A stretch of 64,000 bases of DNA from Microbacterium luteolum. Its GTDB lineage: Bacteria > Actinomycetota > Actinomycetes > Actinomycetales > Microbacteriaceae. Shown here piece by piece: positions 41,755 through 51,674 of this stretch (positions within the stretch are counted from its first letter, which is position 1; every line of letters begins with the position of its first letter). The translations under genes and the position numbers were made by a program. A model generated the notes under the pieces. It did no database searches and was not told the origin of the DNA. It was given only the letters and a program-made list of their open reading frames with translations. Location: the NCBI RefSeq assembly GCF_039533965.1, contig NZ_BAAAUN010000001.1:3756950-3820949 (forward strand). The letters run 5' to 3'.

Positions 41755-42155
41755 GATTCGTCGGGAGTGAAGTTCATCGCGATCGAGTTCATGCAGTAGC
41801 GGTCGCCGGTCGGTGTGCCGAACCCGTCGGGGAAGACATGGCCGAGGTGGGAGCCGCAGTTCGCGCAGCGCACCTCGGTGCGCACCATGCCGAGGCTGGA
41901 GTCCTCGATGAGCTCGACCGCCTCCGGACGGATCGACTCGTAGAAGCTCGGCCAGCCGCACCCGGAATCGAACTTGGTGCCGCTCTTGAAGAGCTCTGCA
42001 TCGCACGCTCCGCAGGTGTAGAGGCCCGAGCGCTTCTCGTCGAGCAGCTCGCCCGTCCATGCGCGTTCGGTCGCGGCCTGGCGCAGCACGGCGTACTGCT
42101 CATCGCCGAGCTCGCGGCGCCACTCGTCTTCGGTCTTGTCCACGCTGTACGACAT
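41751..42155 (-). CDS. msrB: Peptide-methionine (R)-S-oxide reductase
   Basis: 134 residues. Zinc ligands are in TCGACDAEL and RCANCGSHLG; the catalytic Cys is in DRYCMNSIAMNF. Family residues GWPSFYESI and GHVFPDGF are present. It reduces methionine-R-sulfoxide in proteins with thioredoxin. Length is normal. It leads a two-gene operon with the nitroreductase and faces the DUF2332 gene across 71 bp. Confidence 0.96.
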   Translation of the reverse strand: MSYSVDKTEDEWRRELGDEQYAVLRQAATERAWTGELLDEKRSGLYTCGACDAELFKSGTKFDSGCGWPSFYESIRPEAVELIEDSSLGMVRTEVRCANCGSHLGHVFPDGFGTPTGDRYCMNSIAMNFTPDES

Positions 42156-42226
42156 CTGTCCTCCTGAGTCCCCTCCATTCTCCCTCCTGCGCCGGGGACT
42201 CGGGTGCGCCGAGTCAGAATGGACGG

Positions 42227-43219
42227 ATGACGGATGCTGTCCAGCAGCGCTATGCGCGCTTCGCCCGGGACGAGGCGCCCGGTCGCAGCGCGCTCTACGA
42301 GGAGTGGGCGACCGGTGTCGCGGACGACCGCGAGGTGCAGCGGATCCTCGCGCGCATCCCGGAGACCAGGCGGCAGCCGCCCCTGGTGTTCGCCGTGACG
42401 CGGCTGCTCGGCGCCGATCTCGACGGCTACCCGGCGTGGCGGCGCTTCGTCCTGCGGCACGCCGACGAGGTCGTCGCCGAGTGCTCGACGCGACAGCTCC
42501 AGACCAACGAGCCCCTGCGGCTCGCCGCGCTGCTGCCGGTGCTGTCCGAGATCGAGGGGCCGGTCGCGATGCTCGAGATCGGTGCCTCCGCGGGGCTCTG
42601 CCTCTATCCGGACCGCTACTCCTATCGCTTCGTCGGCGAGGACGACCGGCTCCGTGCGGCCCTCGACCCCGACGATGGCCACTCGACCGTGATCCTGGAG
42701 AGCCGGGTGATCGGCTTCCTGCCACCGCTGCGGATGCCGGAGGTCGTGTGGCGGGCCGGCATCGACCTGGCGCCGCTGGATGCCGCGGATGAAAAGGATC
42801 GGAGCTGGCTGCGGGCGCTGGTCTGGCCGGGGGAGAGCGGACGAGAGGAGCGGATCGACGCCGCGCTCGACATCGCGGCATCCGATCCTCCGCGGCTCGT
42901 GGCGGGAGATGCGCTGGTGTCGATCGACGCGCTCGCGGCGGAGGTCCCCGCCGACGCGACCCTCGTCATCACCACGCCCGGCGTCCTCGTGCACATCCCC
43001 CGAGCGGAGCGGAAGGCATTGGTCGAACGGATCTCCCGGCTGCAGGCGCGGTGGATCACCATCGATCCGCCCGGTCTGCTCGACGTGTGGGAACCTCCCG
43101 TCGATGCGGGTGCCTGGCCCGGGTTCGTCGTGGCGCTCGACGGTCGCGTCCGCGCGGCCGCGGATCCGCTCGGGCGCTGGTGGGAGTGGCGCGCCGCCGT
43201 CGCGGCGGATGCGTCCTAA
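42227..43219 (+). CDS. DUF2332 family protein
   Basis: 330 residues with the family's opening (QQRYARFARDEAPGRSALYEE) and its methyltransferase-like glycine motif (MLEIGASAGLCLYPDRYSY), then VITTPGVLVHIPRAERKALV. A SAM-dependent fold is likely but no substrate is known. CAGAAT ends 6 bp before the ATG, so the gene may be leaderless. DUF3263 follows after 9 bp. Confidence 0.88.
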   Translation: MTDAVQQRYARFARDEAPGRSALYEEWATGVADDREVQRILARIPETRRQPPLVFAVTRLLGADLDGYPAWRRFVLRHADEVVAECSTRQLQTNEPLRLAALLPVLSEIEGPVAMLEIGASAGLCLYPDRYSYRFVGEDDRLRAALDPDDGHSTVILESRVIGFLPPLRMPEVVWRAGIDLAPLDAADEKDRSWLRALVWPGESGREERIDAALDIAASDPPRLVAGDALVSIDALAAEVPADATLVITTPGVLVHIPRAERKALVERISRLQARWITIDPPGLLDVWEPPVDAGAWPGFVVALDGRVRAAADPLGRWWEWRAAVAADAS

Positions 43220-43228
43220 CCTGGAGCC

Positions 43229-43486
43229 ATGCTCGGAGACCTCACGGAGCGCGATCGCGCGATCCTCGCCCTCGAGGCGTCGTGGCCGCGTCATGGCGGG
43301 GCGAAGGAAGAGGTGATCCGTGCCCAGCTCGGCATGAGCTCGGCGCGCTACTACCAGCTCCTGGGACGTCTGATCGAGTCGGACGTCGCTCTCGAGTACG
43401 ACCCGATGCTGGTGCGTCGGCTGCGAAGGATCCGCGACACCAGGGCCGCCAGGCGCACAGCGCGCATGCCGGGGTTCGTCGGCTGA
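43229..43486 (+). CDS. DUF3263 protein
   Basis: 85 residues. The family is a small actinobacterial HTH-like protein: LTERDRAILALEASWPRHGGAKEEVIRAQL, MSSARYYQLLGRLIES, then a basic tail. It is normally upstream of a LytR_C-domain gene, as here. Role unknown; DNA binding is inferred from the basic HTH. Confidence 0.9.
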   Translation: MLGDLTERDRAILALEASWPRHGGAKEEVIRAQLGMSSARYYQLLGRLIESDVALEYDPMLVRRLRRIRDTRAARRTARMPGFVG

Positions 43487-43557
43487 TCCTGCCGGGCGGC
43501 GGGTCTCCGCCCGCGCCGCGTACCGGATTGACAGGAACCTGCCGCTAGCATCGAGGG

Positions 43558-44136
43558 GTGTCCAAGCCCAGCCGCGATCGCTTCGATGACGTCCCCCGCT
43601 CCTCCGGACGCGTAGGGGCGCACCGCGCCGAGACCCCCGGGATGAACGGCTGGGTCGTGCTGCTCTGGTCGTTCGTCGCCGCGCTGGTGCTGATCATTGC
43701 CGGCATCTTCGGCTCGCTGGTCGTCATGGGGCGCATCTCGCTGTTCCCCGAGACCGCGCCGAGCTCCGTCCCCACCCCCGAGGAGACCGGAGTCGTCGAC
43801 ACCACCATCTCGGTGATGATCCTGAATGCGACGCCCGAAGAGGGCCTCGACACCCAGATGCGCGACCTGCTCATCAACAACGGCTGGCTCGCGGACAGCG
43901 TCTACGCGAGCGACAGCGCGAGCGAGGATTTCGAGACCACCACGGTCTATTACGTCGCTGACGAGGACGAGCTCGCGGCGATCGGTCTGGCGCGCGTGAT
44001 CGGCGGCGCCGAGGTCCAGCAGAGCGACTTCTATGCGGCGTTGAACGACACCGGCGCGAAGCAGATCACGGTCGTCATCGGTCTCGATCGGGCAACGACC
44101 GTGCCCGAGACTCCCGCGGACACTCCTGCCTCCTGA
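43558..44136 (+). CDS. LytR C-terminal-domain membrane protein
   Basis: 192 residues: a cytoplasmic N-terminus, one TM helix (WVVLLWSFVAALVLIIAGIF), then a LytR_C domain (VDTTISVMILNATPEEGLDT and the VYYVADEDE, FYAALNDTG stretches) outside the cell. Some members bind wall polymers. The GTG at 43558 starts SKPSRDRF. It follows DUF3263 and precedes the groEL control region. Confidence 0.88.
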   Translation: MSKPSRDRFDDVPRSSGRVGAHRAETPGMNGWVVLLWSFVAALVLIIAGIFGSLVVMGRISLFPETAPSSVPTPEETGVVDTTISVMILNATPEEGLDTQMRDLLINNGWLADSVYASDSASEDFETTTVYYVADEDELAAIGLARVIGGAEVQQSDFYAALNDTGAKQITVVIGLDRATTVPETPADTPAS

Positions 44137-44164
44137 CATCGGGATGCGCGCCGCTTCGGGCGGC

Positions 44165-44193
44165 TTGCACTCGGTGGTGTCGAGTGCCAGAAT
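44165..44193 (+). promoter_or_regulatory. groEL promoter with an embedded degenerate CIRCE-like element
   Basis: TTGCAC (44165) and CAGAAT (44188) are 17 bp apart and form a sigma-70-like promoter. The same stretch carries GCACTC-N9-GAGTGC (44167-44187), an imperfect CIRCE, so HrcA could bind over the promoter itself. Confidence 0.65.
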
Positions 44194-44197
44194 GGCG

Positions 44198-44224
44198 TTA
44201 GCACTCTCTTACTCCGAGTGCTAA
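44198..44224. promoter_or_regulatory. CIRCE operator (HrcA site)
   Basis: A perfect TTAGCACTC-N9-GAGTGCTAA, just downstream of the predicted transcription start and 36 bp before groEL. HrcA binding here represses groEL until heat shock. Confidence 0.95.
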
Positions 44225-45880
<1,656 letters not shown>

Positions 45881-45895
45881 TCCACCGCTGAACAC

Positions 45896-45927
45896 AGAAA
45901 CGCCCCGACTTCGGTCGGGGCGTTTCT
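45896..45927 (+). terminator. groEL terminator
   Basis: A perfect 14-bp stem (AGAAACGCCCCGAC with GTCGGGGCGTTTCT) capped by TTCG. It is usable in both directions. Confidence 0.92.
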
Positions 45928-45957
45928 GCGTTCTCGCTCCTCTGGTGAGGGCGCGCC

Positions 45958-46245
45958 TCAGCGGAACAGGCTCGCCGAGTACCGGTCGGCATCCGAGTAC
46001 TGCGCGGCGGCCGAACCGAGCGAGGTGCCGATCGAATCGAGCACCTGCTCCACGTGCAGCTGCGCGCCCTGCCACTGTTCGGCACAGATCTGGAACGCGT
46101 TCGAGGCATCGCCCATCCACGACGACTGCAGCTGCTGCAGCTGTGCCATGAGGGTGGTCGACTCGCTTCGAAGTCGCTCGATCGTGCCTCGGGTCGTGGC
46201 GTGCGCGGACTCGACGGCGTCGGTGTCGACGGTGAAGACAGACAT
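45958..46245 (-). CDS. WXG100-family protein (ESX/T7SS type)
   Basis: 95 residues, two helices joined by a W-x-G turn (SSWMGDASNAFQICAEQWQG). Size and motif fit EsxA-like substrates of type VII secretion. No EccC ATPase or partner gene is in the window. It stands alone between groEL and the two-component genes, with a conventional ribosome site (AAGGAG) upstream. Confidence 0.9.
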   Translation of the reverse strand: MSVFTVDTDAVESAHATTRGTIERLRSESTTLMAQLQQLQSSWMGDASNAFQICAEQWQGAQLHVEQVLDSIGTSLGSAAAQYSDADRYSASLFR

Positions 46246-46366
46246 GGGAACTCCTTCTCGTTGGGGTTCCGACGCTAGGCGCGCGCGTCAGGCGGCATCC
46301 CGCCCGATCGCGACATCTGCCGACGGCTGTGCACAACCGCTCACGAGCGGGGGAGGTGCAGGGCTC

Positions 46367-48058
46367 TCACAGCTCCAGGCGGTCGAGGGGCTGGGTGTCC
46401 TCGAGCAGGTGCGCGGGCGTCGCGCGGGAGGGCGCCAGGGGCAGCGTGACGGTGAACGTGGCTCCGCCGCCAGGGGTCTCCGACACGGCGACCGAGCCGT
46501 GCAGAGCCTTCACGATGGAGGCGACGATCGCGAGCCCCAGTCCGGAGCCGCCGGTCTCCCTGGCGCGGGAGGTGTCGGCGCGCCAGAAGCGCTCGAAGAT
46601 CTGCTCGCGGATCTGCGGGGGAATGCCCTCGCCGTGATCGACGACCGCGATGCTCCCGGTGCCGCGCACCCGGTCGGAGTCGACGACGATCTCGATGGGT
46701 CCGTCTTCGGGGGAGAACCGGCGGGCGTTGCCGAGGAGGTTGGTGACGACCTGCCGCACCTTGTTCTCCTCGCCGAGGACGATGGGCGGCGTGCGCACGG
46801 GGGTGTCCGCAACCTCCGTGAAGTCGATCGCGGGCAGCTGCTCCGGCTGTCGCGGGCGACGACGCAGGCGCGCCAGCGTGCCGCGGGAGAGACCGCGTGG
46901 CGTGTGCGGAGCCGCGGCCGGGGCGGGCACGGGGGCGATCCGCACGGTCGCCGTGTCCGTCACCTCCACGGTGCGGTCGATGACCGTCACGGTGCGCCCG
47001 GGCGCCGCGGCCCGCAGATCGAGTGCCGCGTCGCGGGCGATGGGGCGCAGGTCGAGGGGTTCGATCTCGGGTTCGCGTTCCTCATCGAGGCGGGCGAGTG
47101 CGAGGAGATCCTCCACGAGGACGCCCATCCGGATCGCTTCCTTTTCGATCCGCTCCATGGCGCGCGCCGTGTCCTCCTCGCCCTGGATGGCTCCCATCCG
47201 GTAGAGCTCCGCATAGCCGCGCACGCTCACGAGAGGAGTGCGCAGCTCGTGGCTGGCATCGCCGATGAACCGGCGCATGTGCTGAACCGTGCGGTCGCGC
47301 TGAGCGAGAGAACCGTCGACGCGATCCAGCATCGTGTTGATCGCGCTGTTCAGGCGGCCGACCTCGGTGGTCGGCTCGAGGTCGGTGAGGCGCTGCCGGA
47401 AGTCTCCGGCGGCGATCGACATGGCTGTGGCCTCGACCTGCCCGAGCCGGCGGAACGTGAGCGTGACGAGGCCGCGGGTGAGGAGGGCGGCGATGAGGAT
47501 CGTGATCAGCGCGATCGTGATGTAGATGCCGAAGTACTGGCTGAGGATGCGATCCACCTCGGCCAGAGGCATGGCGACGACCTGGATGCGCAGTTCACCG
47601 CCGTCGCCGGGCACGGTGGCGACGGCAGCCCGGTACACGGACGCATCCGCACCAGGAAGATCGAAGGTCGTGTCCGCCTCCGACTGCGCCTTCGCGAGCG
47701 GATAGCTCTCCGGGAACACCGGCCCTCCGGAGGCTGATCCCTCGGTCGATGCCTGGAGGACGCCGCCCACATCGTAGATCGCGAAGGCGAAGTCACGCGG
47801 CTGCTGATCGCGAGGAGTGTAGACGGTGCCGCCTTCGACGGCGGTGGACTCGAAATAACGATCGGCGAGGTCGCTGGCGACCAGAGCGGGCAGTTGCGCA
47901 TCGATGTTCGCGATGAGTGCGGTGCGCAGGATCGGGACCGTGCCGATTCCCGCGACGAGCAGACCGAGGGCGAGCACTGCGACCGTGACGCCGGTGACCT
48001 TCGCCCTCAGGCTGGTCCGCCGCCACCAGCCGGTGACCGCATCGGGCTTGTGCGCCAT
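46367..48058 (-). CDS. HAMP-containing sensor histidine kinase
   Basis: 563 residues: two TM helices (VTVAVLALGLLVAGIGTVPI and GIYITIALITILIAALLT) around a sensor domain of about 140 residues, a HAMP linker, HisKA box (HMRRFIGDASHELRTPLVSV), and HATPase boxes (EENKVRQVVTNLLGNARRFS, VDHGEGIPPQ, GGSGLGLAIVASIV). An insert of about 65 residues rich in Pro and Arg lies between HisKA and HATPase, which is unusual. It is downstream of its response regulator (58-bp gap). Confidence 0.95.
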   Translation of the reverse strand: MAHKPDAVTGWWRRTSLRAKVTGVTVAVLALGLLVAGIGTVPILRTALIANIDAQLPALVASDLADRYFESTAVEGGTVYTPRDQQPRDFAFAIYDVGGVLQASTEGSASGGPVFPESYPLAKAQSEADTTFDLPGADASVYRAAVATVPGDGGELRIQVVAMPLAEVDRILSQYFGIYITIALITILIAALLTRGLVTLTFRRLGQVEATAMSIAAGDFRQRLTDLEPTTEVGRLNSAINTMLDRVDGSLAQRDRTVQHMRRFIGDASHELRTPLVSVRGYAELYRMGAIQGEEDTARAMERIEKEAIRMGVLVEDLLALARLDEEREPEIEPLDLRPIARDAALDLRAAAPGRTVTVIDRTVEVTDTATVRIAPVPAPAAAPHTPRGLSRGTLARLRRRPRQPEQLPAIDFTEVADTPVRTPPIVLGEENKVRQVVTNLLGNARRFSPEDGPIEIVVDSDRVRGTGSIAVVDHGEGIPPQIREQIFERFWRADTSRARETGGSGLGLAIVASIVKALHGSVAVSETPGGGATFTVTLPLAPSRATPAHLLEDTQPLDRLEL

Positions 48059-48116
48059 GCGGTCCTCCCGTGTGCGGTATCTGCGCCGAAGAGCGGCGTC
48101 GAAGTTCGTGCAGTCG

Positions 48117-48809
48117 TCAGACCGTCTTGCCGACCTTGAGCATGTAGCCGAAGCCGCGCTTGGTCTGGATCAGCGACTCCTCGGTGTGCGGGTCGATCTT
48201 GCGGCGGAGGTACGAGATGTAGCTCTCCACGATGCCCGCGTCGCCGTTGAAGTCGTACTCCCAGACGTGATCGAGGATCTGGGCCTTCGACAGCACCCGG
48301 TTCGGGTTGAGCATCAGGTAGCGCAGCAGCTTGAACTCGGTCGGGCTGAGCTCGATCGCCTCCTTGCCGACGTGGACATCGTGCGTGTCCTGGTCCATCG
48401 ACAGCTCGCCGGCACGGATGATCGACTCCTCGTCGGCCTGCATGGTGCGGCGCAGGATCGCCTGCGCCCGCGCGACGATCTCGTCGAGGCTGAACGGCTT
48501 GGTGACATAGTCGTCGCCACCCGCGTTGAGCCCCTCGATCTTGTCCTCGGTGCCGTCCTTCGCGGTGAGGAAGAGGATCGGAGCCGTGAATCCGGCGCCG
48601 CGGAGCCGCTTGGTCACGCTGAAGCCGTTCATGTCAGGGAGCATGACGTCGAGGATGATGAGGTCGGGCTCCTCCTCGAGGACGGCCGAGATCGTGGCGG
48701 CACCGTTGGCCACCGTCTTCACCTGGAATCCGGCGAAGCTGAGACCCGTGGAGAGCAGGTCGCGGATGTTGGGCTCGTCATCGACGACCAGGATGCGCGC
48801 ATCAGTCAT
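48117..48809 (-). CDS. OmpR-family response regulator
   Basis: 230 residues. Receiver with phospho-Asp in DLIILDVMLPDMNG and Lys in DDYVTKPFSLDE, then an OmpR winged helix (ELSPTEFKLLRYLMLNPNRV, VESYISYLRRKIDPHTEESL, TKRGFGYML). It resembles the TcrA/MprA group of actinobacteria. The ATG at 48809 is set by the conserved start TDARILVVDDEPNI. First gene of the operon with the HAMP kinase. Confidence 0.95.
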   Translation of the reverse strand: MTDARILVVDDEPNIRDLLSTGLSFAGFQVKTVANGAATISAVLEEEPDLIILDVMLPDMNGFSVTKRLRGAGFTAPILFLTAKDGTEDKIEGLNAGGDDYVTKPFSLDEIVARAQAILRRTMQADEESIIRAGELSMDQDTHDVHVGKEAIELSPTEFKLLRYLMLNPNRVLSKAQILDHVWEYDFNGDAGIVESYISYLRRKIDPHTEESLIQTKRGFGYMLKVGKTV

Positions 48810-48941
48810 GTCCCCATTATGGTGACTTCGGCAATGCGGATGCTGACTATTGTCCGGAACGGCGCGGTGTCGCCGTCGTGGAGCGGTGAAATCCTCCCGT
48901 GGGCGGATGCGATCCACAGGCGCACCCGGAAGGATCGATGC

Positions 48942-49973
48942 ATGAGCTCGACCGAGGACGACATCGCCGCCCCCGCATCCATGACCGCATCCGTCTCCGC
49001 CGCGCCGACCCCTGCACCGGCCGCGCAGATCGCCTTCCACCGTCTCGCGCGTCTGCGTCCGCGGTACCGCTGGTGGCGGATGCTGCTCACCGGGCTTCTC
49101 GCCGTCGTGTTCTACGTGGCGCTGCTGCTGATCGTGATGGTGCCGGTGGGCGTCGCCTCGGTGCTGGTGCCGGAATGGGGCACCGAGCTGCAGACGCTCC
49201 TGGTGACGATGGAGTACTTCGACCTCGACCGTCCCTGGCTCCTCGTCGCCCTCGTGCTGCCGTTGATCCTCATGATCCCGCCGCTGCTGCTGGCCTCGCG
49301 CATCGTCGAGGGGCGCGGTGTCGGGCTGCTGTCGTCGGTCGCCGGCCGGCTGCGTCTCGGCTGGCTCGGGAAGAGTCTGCTGCTCGCGCTGGCCGTCTTC
49401 GCGGTCTACTTCGCTGTCTCCCTGGGGATCTCGGCGGCGACCGGCTCGGACATCGCCCCGGACTTCGCGCATCCGAACCTGTGGATCATGGTGCTGCTCG
49501 TGCTGCTTCTGATCCCCTTCCAAGCAGCCGCCGAGGAGTACGTCTTCCGCGGCTACCTGATGCAGCTCGTCGGCGGTTGGCTGCGGCATCCGGCCTTCGC
49601 GATCCTGCTGCCGGTCCCGCTCTTCGTGCTGGGCCACGGATACGACGTCTGGGGTGCCGCGAGCGTCGGGGTGTTCGCGATCGTCGCCGCCTGGCTGTGC
49701 TGGCGGACGGGCGGCCTCGAGGCCGCCATCTCGCTGCACATCGTCAACAACGTGCTCATCTTCCTGTTCGGATCCGTGGGGATGGTCGACGCGAACGCCA
49801 CGTCCGGCACGCCGATCGACCTGCTGGGCTCCACGGTGGCGATGGTCGTCTACGCGCTGCTCGCCGACCGGTGGGCGCGCCGGCTCGGCGTGGTGCGCAC
49901 AGCGCCTGCGCCGATCGCCGCGTCAGGCGGCGCGAACGGGACCCATCGCCTGGACGTCGTGTTCCACGGCTGA
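48942..49973 (+). CDS. CPBP-family intramembrane protease
   Basis: 343 residues, about seven TM helices. The protease marks are present: glutamate motif AAEEYVFRGYLMQL, FVLGHGYDVWG, and ISLHIVNNVLIFLF. The family includes CAAX prenyl proteases and bacteriocin-processing or immunity proteins; the substrate is unknown. AAGGATCG precedes the ATG. It diverges from the response regulator and converges with the XPB gene. Confidence 0.92.
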   Translation: MSSTEDDIAAPASMTASVSAAPTPAPAAQIAFHRLARLRPRYRWWRMLLTGLLAVVFYVALLLIVMVPVGVASVLVPEWGTELQTLLVTMEYFDLDRPWLLVALVLPLILMIPPLLLASRIVEGRGVGLLSSVAGRLRLGWLGKSLLLALAVFAVYFAVSLGISAATGSDIAPDFAHPNLWIMVLLVLLLIPFQAAAEEYVFRGYLMQLVGGWLRHPAFAILLPVPLFVLGHGYDVWGAASVGVFAIVAAWLCWRTGGLEAAISLHIVNNVLIFLFGSVGMVDANATSGTPIDLLGSTVAMVVYALLADRWARRLGVVRTAPAPIAASGGANGTHRLDVVFHG

Positions 49974-49997
49974 GTCGCAAGGCGCGGGTGGACGACT

Positions 49998-51638
49998 TCA
50001 GGCCGCGATCGCGTCGGCGTCCATGATCGTGTAGCTGTAGCCCTGCTCGGCGAGGAACCGCTGGCGGTTCTGTGCGTAGTCCTGGTCGATCGTGTCGCGG
50101 GCGACGAGCGTGTAGAAGCTCGCCGTGTGTCCCGACTGCTTCGGGCGCAGCAGACGGCCGAGACGCTGGGCCTCCTCCTGGCGGGAGCCGAACGATCCGG
50201 AGACCTGGATGGCGACGGATGCCTCCGGCAGGTCGATCGAGAAGTTCGCCACCTTCGACACCACGAGCAGCGAGATGTCGCCCTCGCGGAAAGCGCGGTA
50301 GAGCTCTTCGCGCTCGTCCACCGGCGTCGCCCCCGTGATCTGCGGCGCGTCCAGCGCCTCGGACAGCGACTCGAGCTGGTCGAGGTACTGTCCGATCACG
50401 AGGATGCGCTCGCCCGGGTGCTTGGCGATCAGCTCGCGGACGGCCTGGACCTTGGCCGGAGCGGATGCCGCGAGCCGATACCGCTCGTCGTCCGTCGCCG
50501 CGGCGTACTCGAGCCGGTCGCTCGGCGGAAGATCGACGCGCACCTCGTAGCAGGCCGCGGGGGAGATGAAGCCCTGGGCCTCGATCTGCTTCCAGGGAGC
50601 ATCGAACCGCTTGGGGCCGATCAGGCTGAACACGTCGCCCTCGCGCCCGTCCTCACGGACGAGGGTCGCGGTGAGTCCGATCCGTCGCCGAGCCTGCAGG
50701 TCCGCGGTGAGCTTGAAGACAGGGGCGGGGAGGAGGTGGACCTCGTCGTAGACGATGAGGCCCCAGTCGAGAGCATCGAGGAGCGCGAGATGCGCGTACT
50801 CGCCCTTCCGCTTGGCCGTGAGGATCTGGTAAGTCGCGATCGTGACCGGCTTGACCTCTTTGGCCTGGCCGGAGTACTCGCCGATCTCCTCGGCGGTCAG
50901 GCTCGTGCGCTTGAGCAGCTCGTCGCGCCACTGCCGGGCCGAGACGGTGTTCGTCACCAGGATCAGCGTGGTCGTCTTGGTGGCCGCCATGGCACCGGCG
51001 CCCACGATCGTCTTGCCCGCGCCGCAGGGGAGCACCACGACGCCCGAACCGTCCTTCGAGAAAGCGTCGACGGCATCCTGCTGGTACGGACGGATGTGCC
51101 AGCCGTCCTCGGCGAGGTCGATCTCGTGCGGGGTGCCGGGGGTGTAGCCGGCGAGGTCCTCGGCCGGCCAGCCGATCTTCAGGAGCTCCTGCTTGATCTG
51201 GCCGCGCGCCCACGCGTCGACGACGAACGTCTCGGGGTTCGGATGCCCGATCAGCAGCGGCTGGATGCGCTTGTTGTTCGCGACCTGGGTCAGCACCGCG
51301 GGATCGGAGGAGCGCAGGATGAGCGTCCCCTCGTCGTCCCGCTCGATCACGAGTCGCCCGTAGCGGTTGACCGTCTCGCGCAGATCGACCGCGACGGACG
51401 GCGGGACCGGGAAACGCGACCAGCGGTCCAGCGTCTCGAGCATGTCCTCGGCGGTGTGGCCGGCGGCGCGCGCGTTCCACAGCCCGAGCCGCGTGATCCG
51501 ATACGTGTGGATGTGCTCGGGGGCGCGCTCCAGCTCCGCGAAGATCGCGAGTTCGTGGCGGGCGCTCTCCGCGTCGGCATGGGCGACTTCGAGCAGCACG
51601 GTGCGATCGCTCTGGACGATCAGGGGGCCATCAGACAT
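49998..51638 (-). CDS. DNA repair helicase XPB
   Basis: 546 residues of the bacterial XPB/Ssl2 family (superfamily 2). An N-terminal damage-recognition-like region precedes Walker A VVLPCGAGKT (residues 201-210), Walker B/DEAH form VYDEVHLLP, RRIGLTATLVRED, and motifs V/VI (NFSIDLPEASVAIQVSG, RQEEAQRLGRLLRPK). Bacterial XPB unwinds 3'-5' and is assumed to act in repair. It is 36 bp downstream of its conserved partner gene, a typical actinobacterial pair. Confidence 0.95.
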   Translation of the reverse strand: MSDGPLIVQSDRTVLLEVAHADAESARHELAIFAELERAPEHIHTYRITRLGLWNARAAGHTAEDMLETLDRWSRFPVPPSVAVDLRETVNRYGRLVIERDDEGTLILRSSDPAVLTQVANNKRIQPLLIGHPNPETFVVDAWARGQIKQELLKIGWPAEDLAGYTPGTPHEIDLAEDGWHIRPYQQDAVDAFSKDGSGVVVLPCGAGKTIVGAGAMAATKTTTLILVTNTVSARQWRDELLKRTSLTAEEIGEYSGQAKEVKPVTIATYQILTAKRKGEYAHLALLDALDWGLIVYDEVHLLPAPVFKLTADLQARRRIGLTATLVREDGREGDVFSLIGPKRFDAPWKQIEAQGFISPAACYEVRVDLPPSDRLEYAAATDDERYRLAASAPAKVQAVRELIAKHPGERILVIGQYLDQLESLSEALDAPQITGATPVDEREELYRAFREGDISLLVVSKVANFSIDLPEASVAIQVSGSFGSRQEEAQRLGRLLRPKQSGHTASFYTLVARDTIDQDYAQNRQRFLAEQGYSYTIMDADAIAA

Positions 51639-51674
51639 AGCTGTCCAGTTTACCGGGCGCTGGAGGCTCGGGGC

